A stretch of DNA of 64,000 nucleotides from assembly GCF_001418655.1 (NCBI RefSeq), contig NZ_LIQZ01000094.1:1-64000 (forward strand). The letters run 5' to 3'. Numbering within the stretch: position 1 is the stretch's first letter; every line of letters starts with the position of its first letter. The notes beneath the pieces are model-generated. The model ran no database searches. It was not told the DNA's origin and saw only the letters and a program-made list of their open reading frames with translations. Source of the DNA: Streptomyces phaeochromogenes. GTDB lineage: Bacteria; Actinomycetota; Actinomycetes; Streptomycetales; Streptomycetaceae. The position numbers and the translations under genes were made by a program. Shown here piece after piece: positions 1 through 8,095 of the stretch.

Positions 1-229
1 CGCCGTCGGCGAGGCCGACGGGCCGCGGGCCGGCCTGGCCGCACTCGCGGCACTGGACGACTCACTGCCCCGCCACACCGCGGTGGCCGCCTACCTCCAC
101 GAACGCGACGGCGACCTGACGACAGCGGCACGCCTGTATGCCGAGGCGGCCCAGAAGGCACCCAACCTCGCTGAACGCGACCACCTCACCCGCCAGGCAG
201 CCCGTCTCAACACCCGTCGGCCCCGCTGA
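1..229 (+). CDS. ECF sigma factor, C-terminal end (partial)
   Basis: The reading frame from base 2 is open to a TGA at 227-229 and encodes the last 75 residues of a protein that starts outside the window. The alanine/leucine-rich helical repeats (ALAALDD, TAARLYAEAAQKAPNLAERDHL) are those of the C-terminal helical tail (DUF6596-type) of extracytoplasmic-function sigma factors of the SigJ-like group. Such proteins carry sigma-2 and sigma-4 DNA-binding domains upstream, not visible here. The stop lies 8 bases from the end of the convergent LysR gene. The assignment rests on the tail only. Confidence 0.65.
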   Translation, partial: AVGEADGPRAGLAALAALDDSLPRHTAVAAYLHERDGDLTTAARLYAEAAQKAPNLAERDHLTRQAARLNTRRPR

Positions 230-237
230 CTCCGGAT

Positions 238-1101
238 TCAGTCGCTTCCGTCCGCGAGGACCTGGCGCGCCAGTGCCAGCAGGTCAGGGATGGCCGGGTG
301 TCCGGGCCCCTCGCGCCAGGCGAGTACGACGGGAACGGTCGGCGCGTCCGCGAGTGGGCGGTAGACCAGCGAGGGGTGCGTGTAGTTGCTCGGGGTGGCC
401 GATGTGGAGACCCCCAGAGCGCGGCCCGCGGCAATGGCGATGAACCATTCATCCGTGTTGGTCACCTCGATGGTCGCGACAGGCCGGGCCGTCGGCGGCC
501 ACAGGTCCATCGTCGTCGTGCCGGAAACGGTGTTGAGGGCGATCGGATGGGCAGCGAGGTCTGCCAGGGTGATCCGGGGGAGGGCCGCCAGCGGGCTGCC
601 CGCAGGCATGACCACCACCCGCTCCTCCGAGAGCAGCGGCTCCGTGCGGAGCCCGGCCGTGGTGACCGCCCCGCGCAACAGGGCCGCGTCGACCTTGCCC
701 TGCGTGAGACCCGCCGTACGGTCGTCGATACGGAGCAGCTCCAGCGGAATCCCGGGGCGTGTCTGGTCCCAGCGGCGCAGCAACGGGACCGTGTGGTCGC
801 CGAGGGCCGCCCAGGTGTGCCCCAGGCGCAGCGGCCAGCTTCTCAACCCCCTGGGGTCGAGGGCGGTCTCGACGGCGGCGAGGGCAGCGAGGGCCTTGTC
901 GCGGAAGGCATGGCCTTCGGCGGTCAACTCCAGGTGGTGCGTGGAGCGGTCGACGAGCCGCGCGCCCAGGTGGTCCTCCAGCTGGCGCAGAGTGCGGGAG
1001 AGCGCGGGTTGGCCCAGGTGGAGACGGGTGGCGGCGCGGGTGACGTTGCCCTCCTCGGCGATGGCGAGGAAGGCCCGCAGGTGCCGCAACTCGATGGTCA
1101 T
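238..1101 (-). CDS. LysR-family transcriptional regulator
   Basis: Product of 287 residues. It opens with the LysR winged helix-turn-helix (MTIELRHLRAFLAIAEEG, then NVTRAATRLHLGQPALSRTLRQ, residues 1-60), followed by a periplasmic-binding-like effector domain (about 90-285). The length is normal for the family. The ATG at 1101 is chosen because it gives the canonical LysR N-terminus; an upstream extension of the frame is low-complexity and antisense to the next gene. It is divergent from the EamA exporter at 1171 with 69 bases between starts, so it probably controls that exporter and itself. The effector is unknown. Confidence 0.9.
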   Translation of the reverse strand: MTIELRHLRAFLAIAEEGNVTRAATRLHLGQPALSRTLRQLEDHLGARLVDRSTHHLELTAEGHAFRDKALAALAAVETALDPRGLRSWPLRLGHTWAALGDHTVPLLRRWDQTRPGIPLELLRIDDRTAGLTQGKVDAALLRGAVTTAGLRTEPLLSEERVVVMPAGSPLAALPRITLADLAAHPIALNTVSGTTTMDLWPPTARPVATIEVTNTDEWFIAIAAGRALGVSTSATPSNYTHPSLVYRPLADAPTVPVVLAWREGPGHPAIPDLLALARQVLADGSD

Positions 1102-1170
1102 GCCTCGGGAGCATAACCGCGGTGGAATCGGCATTTCACGCGGTGCGTCCGGATCCATAGCGTGCAGGGC

Positions 1171-2073
1171 ATGACATCCACCGAACACCACTCGACCGCG
1201 ACGACAGCCGCGCCGGTTCTCGTTCGTCACCCCGCGGGGCGCGGCACCCTCGGCGGCGTCGGACTGGTACTCGCCGGGGCGGTGTCGGTGCAGTTCGGGT
1301 CGGCCTTCGCCGCGCTGCTGTTCCCCCGGGTCGGGGCGCTCGGAGTGGTTGCGCTGCGGGTGACGTTGGCCGCGGTGCTGCTGCTCGTCATCACCCGGCC
1401 CGGCCTGCGCGGATACTCGCGCGCCGACTGGGCGGTGGCCGGCGGGTTCGGCCTGGCGCTCGGCTGCATGAACGTCCTCTTCTACCAGGCGATCGACCGT
1501 ATTCCGCTGGGGGCAGCGGTCACCCTTGAAGTACTCGGGCCGTTGCTGCTGTCGGTCGTCGTCTCGCGCCGCGTCGCCGGCCTGCTGTGGGCCGCTCTGG
1601 CGCTGGCCGGTGTCTGCCTGCTCGGCCGGGGAGCCTTCGCCCAACTCGACGTCGTCGGCGTGGCCTTCGCGCTGAGTGCCGGGGGAATGTGGGCGGCCTA
1701 CATCGTGCTCAACGCCCGCGCGGGCGCCCGCTTTCCACGGCTGGACGCTCTGGCGATCGCGATGGCCGTCGCCGCTCTGGTCAGTCTGCCGCTGGGCATC
1801 GGGGCCTCGGGCGGGACGCTACTGGAACCGGGGGTGCTCGCTCTGGGCCTGGCGATCGCGATCATGAGCTCGGGGGTGCCCTACACCTTGGAACTGCTTG
1901 CCCTGCGTCGGCTGCCCGCGGCGACGTTCGCGGTGCTGACCAGTCTGGCGCCGGCCCTTGCCGCGATGGCCGGCTACCTGGTCCTGGACCAAGGGCTGTC
2001 GCCGTCGCAGTGCGCCGCGATCGCGCTGGTGGTCGCGGCGAGCGCGGGCGCGGTACGTACGGGCAGCCGCTGA
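1171..2073 (+). CDS. EamA/DMT-family exporter (RhtA-like)
   Basis: Product of 300 residues with about ten hydrophobic segments arranged as two five-helix EamA repeats, typical of drug/metabolite transporters such as the threonine/homoserine exporter RhtA. The motif GAAVTLEVLGPLL in the first repeat and a corresponding segment in the second support this. It acts in the cytoplasmic membrane and probably exports a small metabolite or amino acid. A GTG at 1162 is an alternative start; neither start has a strong Shine-Dalgarno. The divergent LysR gene is the likely regulator. Substrate cannot be read from sequence. Confidence 0.85.
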   Translation: MTSTEHHSTATTAAPVLVRHPAGRGTLGGVGLVLAGAVSVQFGSAFAALLFPRVGALGVVALRVTLAAVLLLVITRPGLRGYSRADWAVAGGFGLALGCMNVLFYQAIDRIPLGAAVTLEVLGPLLLSVVVSRRVAGLLWAALALAGVCLLGRGAFAQLDVVGVAFALSAGGMWAAYIVLNARAGARFPRLDALAIAMAVAALVSLPLGIGASGGTLLEPGVLALGLAIAIMSSGVPYTLELLALRRLPAATFAVLTSLAPALAAMAGYLVLDQGLSPSQCAAIALVVAASAGAVRTGSR

Positions 2074-2203
2074 GGCGAGGCCCCGCCGTGCCGCGGCGGA
2101 TCCTGCTGGCCGCGACTCGGCCGCCGACCGAGAGTCTGCGCCCTTTCGCGCCGGCTCTGCAGCACATTGAACCCAGTCCGATTCGAGACCACAGGAGGCC
2201 GAA

Positions 2204-2776
2204 GTGCCCACATCAGTGCTCGACATGTCGATGTCGCTCGACGGATACATCGCCGACCCCAACGACTACCTCGGCGGCGAAGACGGTGAGCGCCTGCACC
2301 ATTGGTCCGCTCCGAACGGGGAGCCAGGACAACTGTCCGCGCCCGCGAGGCAATTCGCGGACGAGATCATCGCGACCGGCGCCGTCCTCGCAGGCCGGCG
2401 GACCGCCGAGCTCATGGACCACTGGGGCGGCGATCACCACGGCGTCCCGATCTTCGTGCCCAGCCACCGCCCGCCCGGCCCGGCCGCCCGCTGGGGCTAT
2501 CCGCTGGTGACGTACGTGGCCGACGGCATCGAAAGCGCGATGGCACAGGCAAAGGCCGCAGCCGGTGACCGGAACGTCCTCGTGCACGGCGCCTACACGG
2601 CCCAACAGGCGCTCGCAGCCGGGGTACTGGACGAGCTGCAGATCCACCAGATCCCGGTACTGCTCGGAGGCGGCCATCGACTGTTCGACGTCCTGCCGTC
2701 ACAGATCGAGCTGGAGATCATCCAGGTGATCGACACACCGGAGGCGACCCATATCCGGTATCGGGTTCGCCAATGA
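2204..2776 (+). CDS. dihydrofolate reductase family (RibD C-terminal-like) protein
   Basis: Product of 190 residues starting at a GTG preceded by AGGAGG (about 2193-2198). It begins with the strand VLDMSMSLDGYIADP, the signature start of stand-alone RibD C-terminal / DHFR-like reductases, and ends with the beta-rich segment HIPVLLGGG-like (QIPVLLGGGHRLF) that closes the NADPH site. These proteins reduce pterin- or pyrimidine-like substrates, but most Streptomyces paralogs have no assigned reaction. It stands alone, and a strong hairpin follows about 90 bases after the stop. Confidence 0.85.
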   Translation: MPTSVLDMSMSLDGYIADPNDYLGGEDGERLHHWSAPNGEPGQLSAPARQFADEIIATGAVLAGRRTAELMDHWGGDHHGVPIFVPSHRPPGPAARWGYPLVTYVADGIESAMAQAKAAAGDRNVLVHGAYTAQQALAAGVLDELQIHQIPVLLGGGHRLFDVLPSQIELEIIQVIDTPEATHIRYRVRQ

Positions 2777-2866
2777 GCTGGTCGATCAGCAGGGTGGGAG
2801 TGGTTGACCGGTGGCCGCGTACTGCTCGTGCTCGCGTTTCTGCGAGTTGGAGGGCCCGGACACACC

Positions 2867-2904
2867 CCCGCCCTGGCAGAACTCCGTGAGTCTGCCAGGG
2901 CGGG
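2867..2904. terminator. bidirectional hairpin terminator
   Basis: A perfect 14-bp inverted repeat (CCCGCCCTGGCAGA and its complement) with a 10-base loop lies between the converging DHFR-like gene (ends 2776) and the SapA-like gene (ends 3031). There is no T-tract, as usual in Streptomyces. It probably serves both genes. Confidence 0.7.
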
Positions 2905-3030
2905 CCGAACCACTACGGGTTCCCGCGCGATGGGCTGGTCATGGCGCCGTCGCGATGACCGTCGGCCTCCGCATGGTCAGGTGGCGGAAGTCGGCGGTAC
3001 GGGAAGGTGGTGTCCGGGAGGAGGAGCGGG

Positions 3031-3480
3031 TCAGCGGGTGACGGTGGTCCGGTGCTCCTTGAGCGCCTGGCAGTTGGAGTCGGTCACCTGCACGTACACG
3101 TTGTTGATGTGGCCGCCCCAGTCGACGCAGTGGGCCTTGCCGTACACGTAGGCCGGGCCCGCGTACGAGGTGTACCGCCCGTAGTCCTCCGCGCCTTCGT
3201 CGGTGTCGGGGACGTAGATCCAGGTGGACATGTCCACCGCGGTGCCGGGGTTGTTGCGGATGGTCGCGACGCAGTTCTCGCCGTTCGACGAGTTGTACGT
3301 CAGGTAGACGGTGCCCAACGAGCCGACGGGCGCCGAGTTCACGGTCTTGTAGCTGCTTCCGCAGACCTTCTGCGGTGTGGTGTTGGGCGCGGCGGAGGCG
3401 GGCGCCGCCAACGCGGTGGTGGCACCCATGGACAGGGCCGCCAAAGCGGCACCGGCCAGGACGGAACGGTTGAATCTCAT
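3031..3480 (-). CDS. sapA: spore-associated protein A-like secreted protein
   Basis: Product of 149 residues with a classical Sec signal peptide (MRFNRSVLAGAALAALSMG, cleavage likely after ALAAPASAA near residue 30). The mature part begins APNTTPQKVCGSSYKTVNSA, which I recognise as the SapA family first described from Streptomyces spores. Four cysteines in the mature region suggest two disulfides. The role is structural or unknown. ATG at 3480 is preceded by AAGGGGGAA, a good ribosome site. A strong hairpin at 2867-2904 lies beyond its stop. Identification is by remembered family similarity. Confidence 0.75.
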   Translation of the reverse strand: MRFNRSVLAGAALAALSMGATTALAAPASAAPNTTPQKVCGSSYKTVNSAPVGSLGTVYLTYNSSNGENCVATIRNNPGTAVDMSTWIYVPDTDEGAEDYGRYTSYAGPAYVYGKAHCVDWGGHINNVYVQVTDSNCQALKEHRTTVTR

Positions 3481-3671
3481 ATTTCCCCCTTGTGCTTCTT
3501 GCAGGCGTTTGCTCCTGCCTGGTGTGACACGCGGGGCATCCGAATGGTTGTGCACAGTTCGCGTGAGGATCCCGCATTGTGCCGTCGTGCCAGTTGGAGC
3601 CGCGGAATCGTGCTTCGGCCCAACAGACGCTGGGCGGCGGTCTGTTGAGCGGCATCGCTCCTCGGTCCCGC

Positions 3672-4154
3672 CTACCACGGCGGCCTGACCTCGCGGCGCT
3701 GGACGGCCGCCGTGCCTCCGAGATCGTCGAGGAGTTCGGCCAGCAGCGTGCGGGCGGCGTCGAGGGCCGTGGTGCCGAAGCGCTGCCGGAGGCGTTCTTC
3801 CTGTGCTGCCCGGGCGTGACGGGCCGCTGCGACGGCTTCGTGGCCGCGGGCGGTGAGCGTGACCCGGCGGATGCGGGCGTCGCGGGGGTCCGGGAGGCGT
3901 TCGGCGTAGCCGAGGCGCTCGAGTTCGGCGACTGCTTTGGAGGCGCCCTGCTGGGTCATGTCGAGCTTCTCGGCGAGGTCGCCGATGGTGGGGCGGGCGT
4001 GGAGGAGGTGCTGGAAGACGTAGCCGTGGGACATCCGCAGGTCGGGGAAGCCGTTGGCGGCGAGTTCCGCCTGGACGGCGGACGTGGCGGCGAAACCCAC
4101 GAACAGGGCGAGGGTGCCGGTGTCGAGTTCGCGTGGGTCGAGTGGCTGTTGCAT
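3672..4154 (-). CDS. MarR-family transcriptional regulator
   Basis: Product of 160 residues with the MarR winged helix: recognition region DLAEKLDMTQQGASKAVAELERLGY (about residues 58-82) and wing DPRDARIRRVTLTARG. The ATG at 4154 gives the usual family length; the open frame continues far upstream but only as an antisense shadow. It is divergent from the NTF2-like gene at 4206, and a perfect palindrome at 4174-4187 lies between them, so it very likely represses both. The ligand is unknown. Confidence 0.9.
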   Translation of the reverse strand: MQQPLDPRELDTGTLALFVGFAATSAVQAELAANGFPDLRMSHGYVFQHLLHARPTIGDLAEKLDMTQQGASKAVAELERLGYAERLPDPRDARIRRVTLTARGHEAVAAARHARAAQEERLRQRFGTTALDAARTLLAELLDDLGGTAAVQRREVRPPW

Positions 4155-4170
4155 GGAGCCACTCTGCCAT

Positions 4171-4198
4171 TTGACAACCTTGGTTGTGTAACTATGGT
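4171..4198 (+). promoter_or_regulatory. promoter and MarR operator for the NTF2-like gene
   Basis: A consensus -35 box TTGACA (4171-4176) is followed after 16 bases by a -10-like TATGGT (4193-4198). The perfect inverted repeat ACAACC-TT-GGTTGT (4174-4187) overlaps the -35. A further GGTTGT half-site follows at 4196-4201. The predicted transcript would start at or near the ATG at 4206, suggesting a leaderless mRNA. The position fits repression by the adjacent MarR protein. Confidence 0.65.
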
Positions 4199-4205
4199 TG
4201 TTGAT

Positions 4206-4676
4206 ATGTCGGAGCTCAACGAGCACCCCAACGTCCGCACCGCGGTCCGCTATCACCAGGCGGTGGCCCGCTTCGCCGTAGGCGAGGAACTCGCCGCCTT
4301 CTTCCACCCGGACGCGGTCCATACGCAGCTGCCCAACGCCCTGTTTCCTGACGGCACCGTCCGCCCTCTGCCGGACCTGATCGCCGCCGCACAGCAGGGG
4401 CGAAAGTTGCTCGCCGACCAGCACTTCGAGGTGATCAACACGGTCGCCTTCGGTGCCCAGGTCGCCCTGGAAGTCACATGGTCCGGCACATTGGCCGTGT
4501 CCCTCGGCGATCTGACCGCAGGTCAGATACTGCGCGCCCACATCGCGGCGTTCCTCGAATTCCGAGACGGAAAGATCATCGCTCAGCGCAACTACGACTG
4601 TTACGAGCGCCTCGGCCCAGCGGCTCCGGGCGATAACGGTGGAGTCCGCAACGCCTTTGCTCTGGAACTGAGTTGA
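4206..4676 (+). CDS. nuclear transport factor 2-like (SnoaL-type) protein
   Basis: Product of 156 residues with a SnoaL/NTF2-like cone fold: an N-terminal helix (VRTAVRYHQAVARFAVGEELAAFFHPDAVHTQLPN) and a C-terminal sheet (ILRAHIAAFLEFRDGKIIAQRNYDCYE). Such proteins are small hydrolases, isomerases or ligand binders. An in-frame ATG at 4194 lies within the predicted promoter, so 4206 is preferred. No Shine-Dalgarno is present, consistent with leaderless translation. Probably the direct target of the divergent MarR regulator. Substrate unknown. Confidence 0.8.
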   Translation: MSELNEHPNVRTAVRYHQAVARFAVGEELAAFFHPDAVHTQLPNALFPDGTVRPLPDLIAAAQQGRKLLADQHFEVINTVAFGAQVALEVTWSGTLAVSLGDLTAGQILRAHIAAFLEFRDGKIIAQRNYDCYERLGPAAPGDNGGVRNAFALELS

Positions 4677-4898
4677 TGGTTCCGAGCCCGGCCGGAACGG
4701 GCTTCCTACATGCCTATGGGCCGCAACCAGCAGTGCCGCAGCCGCGCCTATCGCGAAGTGCGTGAAGCCCGCATTCCTCGTCGTGGCAGGGCATGAGACG
4801 CATTGCCAAGGAACTGTGGACGGATAGCCAACGACATATGGAAAGCGGCCTGACACCCTCGTTCTGATTCGATCACTGCTGCTGCGGAAGGGCTTCTG

Positions 4899-5363
4899 AT
4901 GGTCAATATGAGGAACCGGATCGCCATCCTGCTCGCTGCGACCGCCGTGATGGTCGGCGTCTCCCTCAGCGTCGGCGCAGGCACCGCCAGCGCGGCGTTC
5001 AACGTCACCTACACAGTGAGCCACTACGACGGCAACAAGTCGGCGACCATATACCTCTACCTCAACGGCGACTACGCCGGATACGTGAACTGGAACGCGG
5101 ACCCGGACAGCTTCGGCACCCCCGGAGACGCGCTGCGGGCGTACGACGGCGCGGCCGACGGGTACGGCATCAAGGGGGCGACCATATGGCCCAGCAACAA
5201 CGCCACCGAGCGCACGGTCTCGACATACGGACACGCCTACCCCTACTACACCGGGTGGAACACCGGCAACCTCACCGAAGGGACCTCTCTGGACCTCTAC
5301 GGGTGCGTGGGGAAGTCCGCCGGGCCTGAAGCATGCGCCGGCCCCATAGACATCCGGGCGTAG
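4899..5363 (+). CDS. small secreted protein of unknown function
   Basis: Product of 154 residues. A Sec signal peptide is evident (RNRIAILLAATAVMVGVSLSVGAGTASA, cleavage near residue 33), followed by a tyrosine-, asparagine- and glycine-rich mature region (TVSHYDGNKSATIYLYLNGDYAGYVNW) that looks beta-rich. Two cysteines near the C-terminus may form a disulfide. The start at 4899 is supported by GGAAGG six bases upstream; ATG 4908 is an alternative. I do not recognise the family. It stands alone downstream of the NTF2-like gene with 220 bases between them. Confidence 0.7.
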   Translation: MVNMRNRIAILLAATAVMVGVSLSVGAGTASAAFNVTYTVSHYDGNKSATIYLYLNGDYAGYVNWNADPDSFGTPGDALRAYDGAADGYGIKGATIWPSNNATERTVSTYGHAYPYYTGWNTGNLTEGTSLDLYGCVGKSAGPEACAGPIDIRA

Positions 5364-5503
5364 GAGCGGTCGCCCATCCGGGCAGGTGGGGTGCGGGGGC
5401 AGGGAGCACTGAGCTGACAGCCCGGCGGCAGGAGATCGGTACACGGTGGCGACGCCTGCCGGCGGGCGTCAGGCTTTGCTTGCTCTGGCCCACTTGCGGG
5501 GGA

Positions 5504-6049
5504 TTACCCGGTCCGGCCGACACTGACATGGGCGAGCACGTTGTCGGCCAGCTCCTGCGGGGGCAGTTCGCCGTCCAGGAACACGGTGTCGCCGGGCAAG
5601 GTGTCGACCGCGGCCGTGCACGGCCCGATCCTGTCCTTGCACCACTGCCTGACCTGTTCATCCTTGGCGGGATCGTCGGGGGTGAAGCTCCGTCCGTCGA
5701 TCCGCTTCACCAGGACTTCCGGCGAGACGTTGAGGAAGAAGTGGTGGGCGACGATGCCCGCGTCCTTGAGCGCGCCGAAGATCTCGCCGACATACCCGGG
5801 ATTGACGAGTGTCATGGGGACCAGGACGGGGCGTCGGTACTCCTGGACCAGGCCCACGGCCAGTTCCGAGACCTGCCGGCGCCACAGTCGCAGATCCTGG
5901 AAATCGCCGGTCGGCACCTCGATGATCTCGCGCAGCACATACCCGACCATCTCCGGGTCATAGACCAGCGCCTCGGGCCAACGTGGACGCAGTTCGTCCA
6001 CCAGCGTGCTCTTCCCGCTGCCGAACGCACCGTTCACCCAGACGATCAC
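5504..6049 (-). CDS. TmrB-like P-loop ATP-binding protein
   Basis: Product of 181 residues if translated from the GTG at 6049, which is preceded by GGGAG and yields MIVWVNGAFGSGKST, with the Walker A motif at residues 7-15. This start closely matches the N-terminus of TmrB, the Bacillus tunicamycin-resistance ATP-binding protein, and related nucleotide kinases. An upstream ATG at 6133 would add 28 unrelated residues. Later segments (HHFFLNVSPEVLVKRI, then RQWCKDRI) fit a kinase-like lid. TmrB-type function is inferred; a generic kinase activity is equally possible. Confidence 0.75.
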   Translation of the reverse strand: MIVWVNGAFGSGKSTLVDELRPRWPEALVYDPEMVGYVLREIIEVPTGDFQDLRLWRRQVSELAVGLVQEYRRPVLVPMTLVNPGYVGEIFGALKDAGIVAHHFFLNVSPEVLVKRIDGRSFTPDDPAKDEQVRQWCKDRIGPCTAAVDTLPGDTVFLDGELPPQELADNVLAHVSVGRTG

Positions 6050-6214
6050 ACGCTTCTCCCACTTCGTCGTCAGCGACCCCCGTCCTGGGGGGACCGTGCC
6101 CCACATCACCTCGCGGCGCCAGGACGGGGCCATTCACAATGGCAGGTGATGGCCGAGTGATCGCCAACTCGGGCCCAAAACAACTGACATGAGTCCCGGC
6201 GGGGCCGGTGCACG

Positions 6215-6730
6215 TCATTTTTGGGTGACGTCTTTGGATGCTGCTCGGGCGAGCGTGTCCGCCACCGTTGTGCAGGTGAGTCGTGCCACGGAACGCAGCT
6301 CGGCGTCCGAGGTGCCGGCACGGCTCAGGACGGCCAGCGACTGGTTGACGGCGACGACGAACGTGGCGAGCTCGTCGAGGGTACGGGCGTCGGCCGATGA
6401 GTCCGCCAGTGCCGCGCGTACTCGTTGGCGCTGTACGTCGAGCAGGCCACGCACCTGAAGGCTGTTCTCCTCCTTGAGCGTCTGTGACTGCGTGGCGGAC
6501 TGGGCGATGAGGCATCCCGAGGGGACCGACGGGTCGGCGATACGGCCCAGGACCACGTCGAAGAACGCCTCCACGGCGCGCACCGGATCACCCGGGTGTG
6601 CCGCGAGCGCCTGCTCGTACTGCGCGCCGTAGATCGACGCATAGCGGTCGAGGCACTGGCCGAACAGGGCGTCCTTGTTGCCGAACGCGCCGTAGAAGGA
6701 GCCGCGGCCGAGGCCAGTAGCTGAACCGAG
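6215..6730 (-). pseudogene. TetR-family regulator lacking its DNA-binding N-terminus
   Basis: The minus-strand frame encodes ATGLGRGSFYGAFGNKDALFGQCLDRYAS and a complete TetR_C ligand domain to the stop at 6215. The first ~40 residues of a TetR protein, including most of the helix-turn-helix, are absent. Upstream of about 6730 the frame reads unrelated low-complexity sequence antisense to an MFS fragment. It therefore cannot bind DNA normally. The junction looks like a deletion breakpoint. A short ACGTCA/TGACGT repeat (6212-6231) overlaps the stop. Confidence 0.75.
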
Positions 6731-6758
6731 AGCGTTCTCGCACGCGAAAGGCCGCGCG

Positions 6759-6905
6759 ATGATCGACGACACGCCAGACGTCCGCGTACAGGCGGTTCCG
6801 CCCGTCGGCGGGTGCCGGGCGCCCGCTGGATTTTGGCTCGTAGCCGCGGAGTGCACCCTGGTCGTGCTGGGTGGGACGCTGCCGATTCCGCTGTATGCGC
6901 TCTGG
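6759..6905 (+). pseudogene. MFS transporter N-terminal remnant
   Basis: From an ATG at 6759 about 49 residues are read, ending with the segment FWLVAAECTLVVLGGTLPIPLYALWV. The GTxLPxPLYxLY-type ending of transmembrane helix 1 is characteristic of drug-exporting MFS proteins. After that the frame turns into non-transporter sequence and no other helices follow. The remnant is divergent from the beheaded TetR gene, the normal TetR/MFS arrangement, so both are probably leftovers of one deleted efflux locus. Confidence 0.6.
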
Positions 6906-7003
6906 GTGCCGAGCCGCCCCACTTGCCGTCCTTGCCTGAGCGACCACCGCCCTCAGCGGCTTCGTGCCTTTCTTGCCCGCTCCACGAAACCCCGTCAAGT
7001 CCC

Positions 7004-7030
7004 GCACGTCCTGCAAGTCCTGCACGTCCT
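7004..7030 (+). repeat. three 9-bp tandem repeats
   Basis: GCACGTCCT, GCAAGTCCT and GCACGTCCT occur head to tail just before the ribosome site of the decayed hydrolase gene, inside the scarred region. Possibly a slippage product. Confidence 0.6.
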
Positions 7031-7046
7031 ACGACAAAGGATGGTC

Positions 7047-7987
7047 ATGAGTCTGCTGCCCACCCACTTGCCCACGCCCGAAGGCCCCGGTTCCGTCTCT
7101 CAAGTGCCGAACCTCCCGGCTCGATTCACCGAAACCTTCACCAGCCGCCTACGTCGACACCGGTGACCTGCGCCTGCACGCCGTCACCGGCGGGGAAGGG
7201 CCTCCGCTGCTCCTGCTGGCCGGCTGGCCCCAGACTGGTACGCCTGGCGTCTCCTGATGCCGTCCTTGGCTCAGGACTTCCAGGTCGTCGCGGTCGATCC
7301 GCGCGGTGTCGGGCTGTCCGACAAGCCCCTCGGCGGGTACGACACCGGCACACTCGCACGCGACATGTGGCGCTGATGGACTCGCTCAGGCATCAGCGCT
7401 TCGCCCTGGTCGGTCACGACGTCGGAATGTGGACCGGCTACGCCCTGGCCGCGGACCACCCTGACCGGCTCGACCGACTGGTCGTCGCCGAGGCCGCGAT
7501 CCCGGGGCTGTCTCCTTCACCGCCTCTCTTCGGCGGTCAGGAGGCAAACGACCACCTCTGGCACTTTGCCTTCAACCCCCTCACCGACGTCAACGAGCAA
7601 TTGGTCAGCGGACGGGAACAGCTCTACTTCGGTCTCCAGTTCGCCACGAAATCCGCCAAGCCGCTGCCCGACAACGCCGTCCAGCACTACGTCGACACCC
7701 TCGCTGCCGACCCGGAAGCCCTGCGATCCGGCTTCGAGTTCTACCGCGCACTCGATACGACCATCGCTCAGAACCAGAAACGTCGGACCCGACGGCTGTC
7801 CCTCCCGGTCCTCGCGATCGGGGGCGCGGAGAACATGGGTACATCGGTCGGCGAGACCATGAAGCTTGGCGCCGACGACGTGGAGAGCCTCGTCCTCCCT
7901 GAGTGCGGCGACTACCCCGCCGAGGAAGCCCCAGAAGCGATGCTGACCGCGCTGACCGCGTTCCTGGCCCCATACCGGGACAGGTAG
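7047..7987 (+). pseudogene. alpha/beta hydrolase (epoxide hydrolase-like) with three frameshifts
   Basis: Starting at the ATG 7047 (AAGG six bases upstream) the sequence reads PNLPARFTETFTSR. It then needs a frame change near 7150 (one extra C), another near 7232 (one missing base, at GWPQT-WYAW) and a third near 7368 (one missing base, at LARDM-VALMDSL) to give a full hydrolase. The repaired protein has GGEGPPLLLLAGWPQ, VDPRGVGLSDKP, the nucleophile elbow LVGHDVGMW and a C-terminal domain to YRDR. It resembles haloalkane dehalogenase/epoxide hydrolase proteins. Three independent single-base changes in a decayed neighbourhood favour a real pseudogene over sequencing error, but raw reads would decide. 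Confidence 0.8.
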
Positions 7988-8095
7988 ACCGCGGCAGACA
8001 TCCCGACGGCACGGAGTCCCGGAGCCCGGCGGTCAAGAGCGACCTGCAACTCGGCGAGGGCCGACGGTACTTGAGGCACTGTCGAGCCCTTGGGT

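Noticed and set aside
5504..6133. Longer start (ATG 6133) for the TmrB-like protein
   Set aside because: The extra residues are unlike the family, and the GTG at 6049 has a ribosome site and gives the conserved N-terminus.
6812..7987. One intact 391-codon gene over the hydrolase region
   Set aside because: The first third of this frame is not hydrolase sequence; homology moves between frames, so the long open frame is accidental.
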